Assembly: GCA_947493335.1 (NCBI GenBank)
Contig: CANLQO010000002.1
Coordinates: 744,001 to 808,000 of the forward strand
Direction of reading: 5' to 3'
Source: an uncultured Paracoccaceae bacterium
GTDB taxonomy: Bacteria > Pseudomonadota > Alphaproteobacteria > Rhodobacterales > Rhodobacteraceae
DNA: 64,000 bases
Shown in pieces: positions 8,468-17,195 of this stretch. Position numbers and translations under genes: made by a program. Under the pieces are notes generated by a model, which was not told where the DNA came from, ran no database searches, and saw only the letters and a list, made by a program, of their open reading frames with translations. Within the stretch, counting starts at the first letter, position 1. Every line of letters starts with the position of its first letter.

Positions 8468-9754
8468 ATGAGCATGCAACTTCTTCTTGGTCAGACGCTT
8501 GGCTTTACCGGCAACCCGCTGGACGACTGGCAGGACGTGACCCATCACGACAGCGCTGGCGGCGTGTTGATCGCCGACGGACAAATCAAAGCCGTGGGCG
8601 ATGGGGCGACCCTGCGCGCCGCGCATCCCCGGGCGGCCGTGACCGACTATGGCGATGCGCTGATCACCGCCGGTTTTGTGGATGCGCATATGCACTATCC
8701 TCAAACAGGCATGATTGCGTCCTGGGGCAAGCAGTTGATCGATTGGCTCAACACCTACACCTTCCCCGAAGAATCGCGCTTTGGCGACCGCGCTTATGCC
8801 GATGATGTCGCTGGCCGCACCCTTGATCTGGCGCTGGCCCATGGCACCACCACGCTGACAAGTTTCTGCACGATCCATCCCGAAAGCGTTGATGCGTTCT
8901 TTGCGGCAGCAGCTTTGCGCAACATGGCCGTTGTGGCTGGCAAGACCTGCATGGACCGCAATGCCCCGGACGCCCTGCGCGATACCGCGCAATCCGCCTA
9001 TGACGACAGCAAGTCCTTGCTCGAGCGGTGGCATGGGGCAGGGCGCGCGCACTATGCAATCACCCCGCGCTTTTCGCCGACATCGACACCGGATCAACTT
9101 TCGGCACTTGGTGCGCTTTGGTCAGAACACCCCGATTGCCTGATGCAAACCCACCTGTCAGAGCAATTGCCCGAGATCGACTGGGTCCGTGGCCTTTTCC
9201 CGGATGCTCGTGACTACCTTGATACCTACGAAGCCTTCGGTCTTCTGGGCGCGCGAGGGCTTTATGGCCACGCTATCCATCTGGAGCCGTGCGAAATTGC
9301 CCGGCTGTCCGAAATTGGTGCTGCCGTGGTGCATTGCCCGACCTCTAACACCTTCATCGGGTCGGGTCTCTTTGACCTTATGGGCCTCGCAGCCCGACAG
9401 ATGCGCATCGGCCTGGCGACTGACACCGGTGGCGGGTCGTCATTCTCGATGCTGCGCACTATGGCCGCCGCCTATGAAATCGCACAGCTGCGCGGTACCG
9501 CACTTCACCCGGCGCAATTGATCTGGCTTGCCACCGAAGGATCAGCCAACGCCCTGCACATGGGCGGCCAGATCGGTCACCTTGGGGCAGGGGCTGCGGC
9601 CGACATTTGCGTGCTTGATCTCGCCTCCACGCCCGCCATCGCCCAGCGCAGCGCGCGCGCCAACAGCATCTGGGATGCTCTCTTTCCCACCATCATGATG
9701 GGCGACGATCGCGCGATAAAGGCGGTCTGGGTCGCCGGACAGCCCGCCATCTGA
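8468..9754 (+). CDS. guaD: Guanine deaminase
   Basis: A 428-residue amidohydrolase that deaminates guanine to xanthine. The HxH zinc motif DAHMHYPQ lies at about residues 72-79. QTHLSEQ carries the next histidine, and LATDTGGGSSFSMLRTM near residue 320 is the guanine-deaminase-specific metal/substrate block. ITAGFVDAHMHYPQ is typical of GuaD rather than of other amidohydrolases. The gene stands alone, about 350 bases upstream of urtA. Guanine and urea are both nitrogen sources, so the placement next to the urea transporter is suggestive only. Confidence 0.93.
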   Translation: MSMQLLLGQTLGFTGNPLDDWQDVTHHDSAGGVLIADGQIKAVGDGATLRAAHPRAAVTDYGDALITAGFVDAHMHYPQTGMIASWGKQLIDWLNTYTFPEESRFGDRAYADDVAGRTLDLALAHGTTTLTSFCTIHPESVDAFFAAAALRNMAVVAGKTCMDRNAPDALRDTAQSAYDDSKSLLERWHGAGRAHYAITPRFSPTSTPDQLSALGALWSEHPDCLMQTHLSEQLPEIDWVRGLFPDARDYLDTYEAFGLLGARGLYGHAIHLEPCEIARLSEIGAAVVHCPTSNTFIGSGLFDLMGLAARQMRIGLATDTGGGSSFSMLRTMAAAYEIAQLRGTALHPAQLIWLATEGSANALHMGGQIGHLGAGAAADICVLDLASTPAIAQRSARANSIWDALFPTIMMGDDRAIKAVWVAGQPAI

Positions 9755-10105
9755 CCATTTGCCCAAAAACCAATCGTTTCTTTTCGTCCCGCAGCCGCCG
9801 CTGCCGTCAAATTCAGCTTTCAAGCGTCTAATTTTGACCCGGACCGCCTTGAAGCGTCCTAATTTTTAGGCAATTGGGGATTCTAGTTCCCTTTGCCGCA
9901 CTGCAGCGTGGATTTCCGGGCGGACCTGAGCAGAGATTGCCCCTGCCTACGACAGGCAAACGCCGTGCGGTGGATATCCTGCAAGATACTGACCACCACA
10001 CGACGGCAACATCACTGCTGCGGGTCCTCCCTAACAGGCCATGCCCAAAACGCGAGCTCACGCGCGCCGTTTGACCGGGCCGCAGCGACAATGGGGATAC
10101 ACTTA
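9755..10105 (+). other. Intergenic leader region upstream of urtA
   Basis: 351 bases without a convincing gene between guaD and urtA. The left part contains an imperfect direct repeat 30 bases apart (9822-9835 and 9852-9866), AAGCGTC(C)TAATTTT, which could be two regulator half-sites. I looked for a sigma-54 promoter (GG-N10-GC), an NtrC palindrome and a ykkC-type guanidine riboswitch and did not find an acceptable match. The promoter of the urt operon probably lies here. Confidence 0.5.
9822..9866. repeat. Direct repeat pair upstream of urtA
   Basis: AAGCGTCTAATTTT at 9822-9835 is repeated as AAGCGTCCTAATTTT at 9852-9866 with an exact 30-base offset. The pair is AT-rich at its right end. 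It could be an operator or chance; no known motif is matched. Confidence 0.4.
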
Positions 10106-11392
10106 ATGCGCCTTTCAACTCGCCTTCCGGCTCTCACCATGGCCAGCCTTCTGGTCACGACCGCTATCGCTTCTGCCGAATGCGCTGACCCGATCAAGGT
10201 CGGCGTCCTGCACTCACTTTCAGGCACCATGGCGATTTCTGAAACCACACTGAAAGACACCATGCTGATGCTGATCGACCAGCAGAACGCCGCAGGCGGT
10301 GTCCTGGGCTGCGAGATTGAGGCAGTCGTCGTCGATCCGGCCTCTGACTGGCCGCTTTTTGCTGAAAAAGCGCGCGAGCTTCTGACCGTGCACGAGGTTG
10401 ACGTGATCTTCGGCAACTGGACCTCTGTCAGCCGCAAGTCCGTCCTGCCCGTGATCGAAGAACTCAATGGCTTGCTCTTCTACCCGGTTCAGTACGAGGG
10501 CGAAGAAAGCTCCAAAAACGTCTTCTACACCGGCGCTGCCCCGAACCAGCAGGCCATTCCAGCCACCGATTACTTCCTCGAAGAATTGGGTGTTGAGAAA
10601 TTCGCGCTTCTAGGGACCGACTATGTTTACCCGCGCACGACCAACAACATTCTTGAAAGCTATCTTCAGGATAAGGGCATCCCGGCCGAAGATATTTTTG
10701 TGAACTACACACCCTTCGGTCACTCTGACTGGGCGACCATCGTGGCAGACGTGGTGGCCTTGGGTGAAGACGGCAAGCAGGTCGGCGTGATTTCGACCAT
10801 CAACGGCGACGCCAACATCGGCTTTTACAAGGAACTGGCCGCCGCCGGTATCTCGGCCGATGACATTCCCGTCGTGGCCTTTTCCGTGGGGGAAGAGGAA
10901 CTTTCCGGCCTCGATACCTCTAACCTCGTTGGTCACCTCGCCGCCTGGAACTACTTCCAGTCCGCTGAATCCGACGCGAACGAGGAATGGGTGACCGCAT
11001 GGAAAGCCTTCGCAGGTGAAGAGCGTGTGACCAACGACCCGATGGAAGCCCATTACATCGGCTTTAACATGTGGGTGAACGCCGTCACGGCCGCCGAAAC
11101 AACCGATGTGGATGCCGTCCGCACCGCGATGTACGGGCAGGAATTCCCGAACCTTACCGGTGGCACAGCTGTCATGTTGCCAAATCACCACCTCGCCAAG
11201 CCCGTCCTGATCGGTGAGATCACGGCAGACGGCCAGTTCGATATCATCAGCCAGACCTCTGAGGTGCCAGGCGATGCCTGGACAGACTTCCTGCCTGAAA
11301 GTGCCGTGCTGGTCTCTGACTGGAAGGACCTTGGCTGCGGTATGTACAACACCGAGACCGAGACCTGCGTTCAGCTGACCTCGAACTACTAA
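10106..11392 (+). CDS. urtA: Urea ABC transporter, substrate-binding protein
   Basis: A 428-residue periplasmic type I binding protein. The signal peptide is short and hydrophobic, with a likely cut after AIASA. The mature part starts DPIKVGVLHSLSGTMAISE, the family hallmark, and contains LTVHEVDVIFGNWTSVSRKSVLPV and FYPVQYEGEESS, typical of UrtA/FmdD rather than of LivJ/LivK. It should deliver urea or a short amide to UrtBC. ATG 10106 has GGGGA eight bases upstream; ATG 10091, in the same frame, is an alternative. First gene of a five-gene operon. No urease genes are in the window. Confidence 0.93.
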   Translation: MRLSTRLPALTMASLLVTTAIASAECADPIKVGVLHSLSGTMAISETTLKDTMLMLIDQQNAAGGVLGCEIEAVVVDPASDWPLFAEKARELLTVHEVDVIFGNWTSVSRKSVLPVIEELNGLLFYPVQYEGEESSKNVFYTGAAPNQQAIPATDYFLEELGVEKFALLGTDYVYPRTTNNILESYLQDKGIPAEDIFVNYTPFGHSDWATIVADVVALGEDGKQVGVISTINGDANIGFYKELAAAGISADDIPVVAFSVGEEELSGLDTSNLVGHLAAWNYFQSAESDANEEWVTAWKAFAGEERVTNDPMEAHYIGFNMWVNAVTAAETTDVDAVRTAMYGQEFPNLTGGTAVMLPNHHLAKPVLIGEITADGQFDIISQTSEVPGDAWTDFLPESAVLVSDWKDLGCGMYNTETETCVQLTSNY

Positions 11393-11453
11393 GACCAAAA
11401 TGGGCGGCGCGACCATTCGCGCCGCCACCCTCCCCAAATACCCGGAATTCCCA

Positions 11454-13379
11454 ATGCGCCTTCTGCTCAGTGCACTCTTTTTCATGCTCAGCGCATTGGC
11501 GTCCTCTGCTCAGGACCTGCAATCTCTCTTGCAGGAAAACGCAGCCCAGATTGCCAAGCCCTCTCGCACGTCAATCGGCATCGTGCTTGATCAAATGGTC
11601 GCCACAGGCTTGCCGCAAGTCCCCGCTTTCCTTGAAGAATGGTCAGACAAAAACGTCTGGCAGGACGAAGCGACCGGACTGTTTTACATTGCGACAGAAG
11701 GTGATGACGTTCTGACATTGACCGACATTGACACAGGCGCGCAAACCACCGCCCCTGTTGATGGCTTCCAGCAACTCAAGCCCAACGGTGGCGTCCGCCG
11801 CGTCATCGGCACCGCGCTCGTTCAGTTTCAACTGATTGACCCGGACACCACCCGCCGCACCGCCGCGCTGGAAAGCATCGCGCGCCGGCCAGAGGCGTCC
11901 CAGCTTGCTCCGCTCATCGCCTCGCTTGATGGTGAAGCAGACCCGGTCCTGCGCACCCGCAAAGCGAACCTCATCACCATACTCTCGGCCCGTTTCGCCG
12001 AAGACCCAGCCGACCGCATCGCCGCGATCGAAAAGCTGGCGCAGGAAACCTCCGTCGAAACCCGCGCCGTGCTCAACCAGATCCTCGCCACCAAACCCGG
12101 CGTGGCGACTGAACTGCCCGAAGCCAATATTGCCGTCCAGCACGACCCGATGACTGACCCGGATGGCTTCTATGCCGCCCTTGTCGCTGCCGACCTCGCA
12201 CAACCGCTGACCACACCTGCCGCCATTCGTGCTGCGATGGAGGCGCATATCGTCGACGGCCGCGTCGGCGATGTGCCGGTGGCACAACTGCACACGGACG
12301 CAGCTCGCGCCCGCGCCTATGCCGCCCTTGCTGCGGCTGGCACCGTGCCGCCGCTGCTGGGCGAACCCGAACGCAACAACGCTCTGCGATCTCACGTTTT
12401 CTATGACGCCTACATCGAAGACGACCCCGCCATCACCGCCGCAGCCCGCCGCGCCCTCGATCAGGTGGAAAACGCCGTGGCACTTGCCCAGACGGTGGAC
12501 CTCGGCCTTGATGCGCTGTCACTCGCCTCGATCTACTTCCTCGCGGCCATTGGCCTTGCGATCACCTTCGGCGTGATGGGCGTCATCAACATGGCCCATG
12601 GCGAGTTCATCATGATGGGGGCCTACACCGGCTATGTGATCCAGCTCTTCATCCCCGACTACACGATTGCCATCCTCGTGGCCCTGCCGGTTGCCTTCGC
12701 CATCACCTTTGCTGCCGGGGTCACGATGGAACGGCTCGTGATCCGACACCTCTACCATCGGCCCTTGGAAACCCTGCTGGCGACTTTCGGCATCTCCATC
12801 GCGCTGCAACAATTGGCCAAGAACATCTTCGGCACGCAGGCCCGTCCGCTGACCTCTCCCGCCTGGCTCGATGGGGCCTGGATCATCTCTGACGTGATCC
12901 AGATCAGCTATATCCGCATCGCAATCTTCTTCATGGCGCTCTTCTTCCTCGCCCTGATCCTCTACATCCTCAAACGCACCCGTCTGGGGCTCGAGGTTCG
13001 CGCCGTCACCCAAAACCCCGGCATGGCCGCTTCCATGGGCATCAACCCCGACCGGATCAACATGCTGACGTTCGGCCTGGGTTCCGGCATCGCGGGCATC
13101 GCGGGCGTGGCCATCGGCCTCTATGCGAAAGTCACCTCTGAAATGGGCGCCGATTACATCGTGCAATCCTTCATGACCGTGGTGGTCGGCGGCGTCGGCA
13201 ACGTCTGGGGCACGCTTGCCGGTGCCTCGCTGATCGGTGGCCTGCAAAAGGGCATCGAATGGTTCAACCCCTCCAACACGCTGGCCGCCCAAACCTACAT
13301 GATCCTCTTCATCATCCTCTTCATCCAATTCCGGCCCAAGGGCATTGTCGCCCTCAAAGGCCGCGCCGCTGCGGACTGA
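11454..13379 (+). CDS. urtB: Urea ABC transporter, permease UrtB
   Basis: A 641-residue permease with the extended N-terminus typical of UrtB. A signal peptide (cut near LASSA) is followed by a soluble region of about 330 residues rich in Ala and helices, with HEAT-like pieces such as LAPLIASLDGEADPVLRTRKANL. A LivH-type membrane domain follows (LGLDALSLASIYFLAAIGLAI to the end), with GVINMAHGEF, VTMERLVIRHLYHRPLETLLATFG and QSFMTVVVGGVGNVWGT. ATG 11454 is chosen because the signal peptide begins there. It works with UrtC as the membrane channel. Confidence 0.93.
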   Translation: MRLLLSALFFMLSALASSAQDLQSLLQENAAQIAKPSRTSIGIVLDQMVATGLPQVPAFLEEWSDKNVWQDEATGLFYIATEGDDVLTLTDIDTGAQTTAPVDGFQQLKPNGGVRRVIGTALVQFQLIDPDTTRRTAALESIARRPEASQLAPLIASLDGEADPVLRTRKANLITILSARFAEDPADRIAAIEKLAQETSVETRAVLNQILATKPGVATELPEANIAVQHDPMTDPDGFYAALVAADLAQPLTTPAAIRAAMEAHIVDGRVGDVPVAQLHTDAARARAYAALAAAGTVPPLLGEPERNNALRSHVFYDAYIEDDPAITAAARRALDQVENAVALAQTVDLGLDALSLASIYFLAAIGLAITFGVMGVINMAHGEFIMMGAYTGYVIQLFIPDYTIAILVALPVAFAITFAAGVTMERLVIRHLYHRPLETLLATFGISIALQQLAKNIFGTQARPLTSPAWLDGAWIISDVIQISYIRIAIFFMALFFLALILYILKRTRLGLEVRAVTQNPGMAASMGINPDRINMLTFGLGSGIAGIAGVAIGLYAKVTSEMGADYIVQSFMTVVVGGVGNVWGTLAGASLIGGLQKGIEWFNPSNTLAAQTYMILFIILFIQFRPKGIVALKGRAAAD

Positions 13380-13417
13380 TCCCATGCTTCTTCTGGTCAT
13401 AAATACTTCGGGGAGGT

Positions 13418-13440
13418 CTGGAGGGGCAGCGCCCCTCCAG
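13418..13440. repeat. Perfect GC-rich hairpin between urtB and urtC
   Basis: Inverted repeat with ten-base arms, CTGGAGGGGC and GCCCCTCCAG, around an AGC loop. It is preceded by the AT-richer phrase TTCTGGTCATAAATACTTCG (13391-13410), which resembles the phrase at 50793-50809. Such a two-part layout recalls the short repetitive intergenic elements I associate with roseobacter genomes. There is no T-tract, so it is not a standard terminator; it may temper expression of urtC relative to urtAB. Confidence 0.55.
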
Positions 13441-13483
13441 CGTCGCGACGCGCCTTGCGCGGCGCAATCCAAGGGCCACGCAC

Positions 13484-14650
13484 ATGCACAATAGCTTCAT
13501 CGCCCGCAACCCATCCGTCCTTTGGTTCCTTGCCGCTCTCGGCCTCTTTACCTTTGGCGTGACACTCCTGTCAGAGGCAACCGGCATTGGCCTCATCTCC
13601 ACCTCTTTTGTCAAAACGCTGGGCAAGACCCTCTGCCTCTGCCTAATTGCCATCGCGATGGATGTGGTCTGGGGCTACTGTGGCATCCTTTCGCTGGGTC
13701 ACTTCGCCTTCTTCGGGATCGGCGGCTACGCCATCGGCATGTGGCTGATGTACGCCCGGACCGAAACCATCGTGCTCAGCAGCCTCGCAGGCCAGACGAT
13801 CCCCGCCACGCCGCAGGAAATTTCAGACGCCATCGGCAACCAGATTTTCGGCGTTGTCGGGTCTTCCGAATTTCCCCTGATCTGGGCCTTTTCCGACAGC
13901 CTCGTGCTGCAACTGGCCATGGTCGTCCTGATCCCCGGCCTGCTGGCGCTTGTCTTCGGCTGGCTCGCCTTCCGCAGCCGGGTCACCGGTGTCTACCTGT
14001 CGATCCTGACGCAGGCCATGACGCTGGCCCTCTCGCTCTACCTCTTTCAGAACGACAGCGGGCTGCGCGGCAACAACGGCCTCTCAGGCCTGCAAAACAT
14101 CCCGGGCTTTGAGGCAACCCCACAAGCCACGATCTCCATCATCTTCTTCCTCGCCTCCGCCTTCGCCCTCGGCGCGGGCTACGTCTTCTTCGCCTGGGTG
14201 ATCTCGGGCAAAATGGGCAGCGTCGTGCAAGGCATCCGCGATAATGAGGCGCGCGTGCGGTTCCTCGGTTACCAGGTCGAGGGCTACAAGCTTTTCATCT
14301 TCACCATCACAGCCATCGTCTCTGGCATCGCCGGGGCGCTCTATTACCCGCAGGCAGGCATCATCAATCCCGGTGAAATCGCCCCCATCGCCTCGATCTA
14401 CCTCGCCGTCTGGGTCGCCATCGGCGGGCGCGGGCGCCTCTATGGCGCGGTCATCGGTGCCGCGTTCGTCTCGCTCCTGTCCAGCTGGTTCACCGGCGGC
14501 GGCGCGCCCGATATCAACCTCGGGTTCTACACCATCCAATGGACCGATTGGTGGCTCGTCCTCCTTGGCCTCTCCTTTGTGATTGTCACGCTCTATTTCC
14601 CCAAAGGCATCGGCGGGCTTTTTGACTATCTGGTGAGGAAGCCGTCATGA
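13484..14650 (+). CDS. urtC: Urea ABC transporter, permease UrtC
   Basis: A 388-residue LivM-type permease. Recognisable parts are GKTLCLCLIAIAMDVVWGYCGILSLGHFAFFGIGGYAIGM, split over two helices, then FRSRVTGVYLSILTQAM, GIRDNEARVRFLGYQVEGYK and YLAVWVAIGGRGRLYGAVIGA. The FTGGGAPDINLGFYTIQWTD segment near the C-terminus is characteristic of UrtC. It partners UrtB. Its stop overlaps the start of urtD by four bases, so the two are coupled; it is separated from urtB by 104 bases with a hairpin. Confidence 0.93.
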   Translation: MHNSFIARNPSVLWFLAALGLFTFGVTLLSEATGIGLISTSFVKTLGKTLCLCLIAIAMDVVWGYCGILSLGHFAFFGIGGYAIGMWLMYARTETIVLSSLAGQTIPATPQEISDAIGNQIFGVVGSSEFPLIWAFSDSLVLQLAMVVLIPGLLALVFGWLAFRSRVTGVYLSILTQAMTLALSLYLFQNDSGLRGNNGLSGLQNIPGFEATPQATISIIFFLASAFALGAGYVFFAWVISGKMGSVVQGIRDNEARVRFLGYQVEGYKLFIFTITAIVSGIAGALYYPQAGIINPGEIAPIASIYLAVWVAIGGRGRLYGAVIGAAFVSLLSSWFTGGGAPDINLGFYTIQWTDWWLVLLGLSFVIVTLYFPKGIGGLFDYLVRKPS

Positions 14651-15399
14651 TCGCCACCCTTTTGGAAGTGTCCGGCGTCACCGTCACCTTCGACGGCTTC
14701 CGCGCCATCAACAACCTCTCGATCCAGTTCCCGCCCACGGGTCTGCGCGCCATTATCGGCCCCAATGGTGCAGGCAAAACCACCTTCATGGATATCGTCA
14801 CCGGCAAAACCAAACCGGATGAAGGCCGGGTGGTCTGGGGTGAGGAAAACATCTCACTCCTTGGTCTCTCGGAATCCGATATTGCCATGCGCGGCATTGG
14901 TCGCAAATTCCAGAAACCCACCGTGTTCGAGGCCCAGACCGTCCGCCAAAACCTTGCCATGGCGCTCAAGAATCCGCGTGGCCCCTTTGCCGTGCTGACC
15001 CACCGCAAGACGGCTGAAAACGCCGCCAAGATCGACGCCATCGCGGCAGAGATTGGCCTGACCGATAGCCTGACCCGCATCGCGGGCGAACTCAGTCACG
15101 GTCAAAAGCAATGGCTGGAGATTGGCATGTTGCTGGCCCAAGACCCCCGACTTCTGCTCGTCGATGAACCCGCTGCCGGTATGACGGTCGAGGAACGCGA
15201 AAAAACTACCGACATCCTGCGCCGCGCGGCTAAGACGCGCTCGGTTGTGGTCGTCGAACACGATATGGAATTTGTTCGGAGGCTGGATTGCAAAGTCACC
15301 GTCCTGCACGAAGGCGCTGTTTTGGCCGAGGGCTCCTTGGACCACGTCGCATCCAATCAAACTGTCATCGACGTCTATCTGGGGCGTGGCCATGCTTGA
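14647..15399 (+). CDS. urtD: Urea ABC transporter, ATP-binding protein UrtD
   Basis: A 250-residue ABC ATPase of the LivG type. Walker A is GPNGAGKTT, the signature is the non-standard LSHGQKQWLEIGM typical of UrtD, Walker B is LLLVDEPAAGMT and the switch histidine is in VVVVEHDMEF. GRKFQKPTVFEAQTVRQNL follows the Q-loop. It energises UrtBC together with UrtE. The coding end overlaps urtE by eight bases. Confidence 0.93.
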   Translation: MIATLLEVSGVTVTFDGFRAINNLSIQFPPTGLRAIIGPNGAGKTTFMDIVTGKTKPDEGRVVWGEENISLLGLSESDIAMRGIGRKFQKPTVFEAQTVRQNLAMALKNPRGPFAVLTHRKTAENAAKIDAIAAEIGLTDSLTRIAGELSHGQKQWLEIGMLLAQDPRLLLVDEPAAGMTVEEREKTTDILRRAAKTRSVVVVEHDMEFVRRLDCKVTVLHEGAVLAEGSLDHVASNQTVIDVYLGRGHA

Positions 15400-16087
15400 G
15401 GTCAAAAACATCAACCTGAAATACGGCCAAAGCCAGATCCTTTATGACATCAGCCTCACCGCCCAACCGGGACAGATCACGGCCCTGATGGGCAACAACG
15501 GCGCGGGTAAGACCAGCCTTCTGAAGGCTGTCGCAGGCCGTCATACCGCCTTCACGGGAAGCATCATGCTGAACGGCCAGCCCGCCCAATTCGGCAATCC
15601 GCATCAGGCCGCGCGTGCGGGTATCGCCTATGTCCCGCAGGGACGCGAAGTTTTTGCGATGATGTCAGTGCAGGAAAACCTTGAGACGGGCTTTGCGTGT
15701 CTGCCTAAGGAACAACACCACGTCCCGGACATGGTCTTTGATCTCTTTCCCGTGCTGAAGGACATGCGCGGGCGGCGGGGTGGCGACCTGTCGGGTGGGC
15801 AGCAACAACAGCTTGCGATTGCGCGTGCGCTGATCGCTCAGCCGAAAGTGCTCTTGCTTGATGAACCCACCGAGGGCATCCAGCCCAATGTCATCGAACA
15901 GATCGGTGATGCGCTGCGGCTTTTGCGCGAACAGGGCGACATGGCCATCGTGCTGGTCGAACAAAATGCCGACTTCGCCTATGCGCTGGGCGACACCTTC
16001 ACGCTGATTGCTTCCGGTCGTTTCCAGACCACGGCAGCAAAGGCAATGATGTCCAAACCCGATCTGATCGCAGGTCTGGCACTCTAG
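15392..16087 (+). CDS. urtE: Urea ABC transporter, ATP-binding protein UrtE
   Basis: A 231-residue LivF-type ATPase. Motifs are Walker A GNNGAGKTS, YVPQGREVFAMMSVQENLETG, signature LSGGQQQQLAIARAL, Walker B LLLDEPTEGIQPNVI and LVEQNADFA. PQGREVF and EGIQPNVIEQIG are typical of UrtE. ATG 15392 is chosen because MLEVKNINLKYGQSQI is the expected start; the frame stays open upstream through urtD. Last gene of the urt operon, converging on the alcohol dehydrogenase gene with a four-base overlap of the two ends. Confidence 0.93.
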   Translation: MLEVKNINLKYGQSQILYDISLTAQPGQITALMGNNGAGKTSLLKAVAGRHTAFTGSIMLNGQPAQFGNPHQAARAGIAYVPQGREVFAMMSVQENLETGFACLPKEQHHVPDMVFDLFPVLKDMRGRRGGDLSGGQQQQLAIARALIAQPKVLLLDEPTEGIQPNVIEQIGDALRLLREQGDMAIVLVEQNADFAYALGDTFTLIASGRFQTTAAKAMMSKPDLIAGLAL

Positions 16088-17166
16088 TCAAAGACGATCA
16101 CATTGCGTTTGGCGCTGCCGGTCTTGGTATCGGCAATGGCGTCATTGATCTGATCCAGCGTCCATGTGTTCGAAATCAACTCATCCAGCTTCAACCGGCC
16201 CTGTTCATACAGATCGACCATCCATGGGATGTCGCGCTGAATGACCACGTCGCCCATCTTGGACCCAACCATCGACTGCCCAACGGCCGCAAAGTTCGCC
16301 GGTTCATAGCTTGAAAACGCACCTGTTGCGGGCATGCCCACCATGATGACCTTGCCGCCATAGGCCAGATAGCGCGGCGCTGCATCATAGACCGCAGGCA
16401 CCCCCACGGTGACAAGCACTGCATCCGCCCCCCGGCCCATCGCTGCCTTGGCTGCGCGCCAAGGCGCGTCCTCGGTGCCCAGAACCGTATCCGTCGCACC
16501 AAAATCCCGCGCGATTTGCAGCTTTTCTTCGGACATATCGACCGCGACGATCCGGCGTGCGCCCGCAATCCGCGCGCCCTGAATGGCATTCAGCCCCACG
16601 CCGCCTGCACCAACCACCACGACGTCCTGTCCGGCCCGCAATTTGGCCGCGTTCACGACAGCTCCGACGCCTGTAATGACCCCACAGGCCAATAGGGACG
16701 CGGCCTCCATGCTGATCTGGTCGGACAGTTTCACGATCTGGCTCTGATCGACGACGACCTTTTCGGCAAAAGCACCTGCATTCATCGCCTGTACGACCGG
16801 CCTGCCGTCGGCGTCGGACAGCACGGGTGCGGCGGTATTTGGCGTCTCGCAGATCGTCGGTGCGCCACCGCCGCAGGACGGGCAGGTGCCACAGGCCCGG
16901 ATCAGGGTGACCACGACAGGATCGCCCACCGCAATCCCGCCGACCCCGTCCCCCACGGCGGTCACATGCCCTGCGGCCTCATGGCCGTAGACCGCCGGCA
17001 GTTCACCGCCCCATGCGCCCTCGGCATAGGAAATGTCAGAGTGGCAAATCGAGCAGGCCTTCAGCGTGACTTCCACCTCACCCATCTGCGGCGCGCGCAG
17101 GGTCAGGGTCTCCACGGTCAAGGGTTCGCCATGGCTGTGGCAAACGGCAGCTTTGATCTGGGGCAT
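16084..17166 (-). CDS. Zinc-dependent alcohol dehydrogenase
   Basis: A 360-residue medium-chain dehydrogenase. The catalytic zinc site is visible as CSICHSD near residue 38 and GHEAAGH near residue 62. The structural zinc lobe is CGTCPSCGGGAPTIC near residue 93. The NAD fold is VVVVGAGGVGLNAIQGA with the acidic VAVDMSEEK. The presence of both zinc sites resembles class I/III ADHs, but no glutathione-specific features are clear, so the substrate is left open. It is the last gene of the long minus-strand run, 29 bases after the MFS gene. Confidence 0.85.
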   Translation of the reverse strand: MPQIKAAVCHSHGEPLTVETLTLRAPQMGEVEVTLKACSICHSDISYAEGAWGGELPAVYGHEAAGHVTAVGDGVGGIAVGDPVVVTLIRACGTCPSCGGGAPTICETPNTAAPVLSDADGRPVVQAMNAGAFAEKVVVDQSQIVKLSDQISMEAASLLACGVITGVGAVVNAAKLRAGQDVVVVGAGGVGLNAIQGARIAGARRIVAVDMSEEKLQIARDFGATDTVLGTEDAPWRAAKAAMGRGADAVLVTVGVPAVYDAAPRYLAYGGKVIMVGMPATGAFSSYEPANFAAVGQSMVGSKMGDVVIQRDIPWMVDLYEQGRLKLDELISNTWTLDQINDAIADTKTGSAKRNVIVFD

Positions 17167-17195
17167 GGGTCTGTCCTGTTGTCTTGTCCGCCCGA

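Noticed and set aside
8363-9097. Upstream extension of the mgtE frame to position 9097.
   Set aside because: The added 245 residues lie opposite guaD, show no homology to MgtE and cross the divergent promoter region; the MgtE domain starts properly at ATG 8362.
10006-10090. Longer start for urtA from position 9893.
   Set aside because: The extension of 71 residues is not hydrophobic and would bury the signal peptide, which begins at 10106.
9880-10100. A possible guanidine (ykkC) or other riboswitch in the urtA leader.
   Set aside because: Short resemblances such as TTCTAG and GGACCTGAG do not line up with the conserved core and pairing of the class; no acceptable fold could be drawn by eye.
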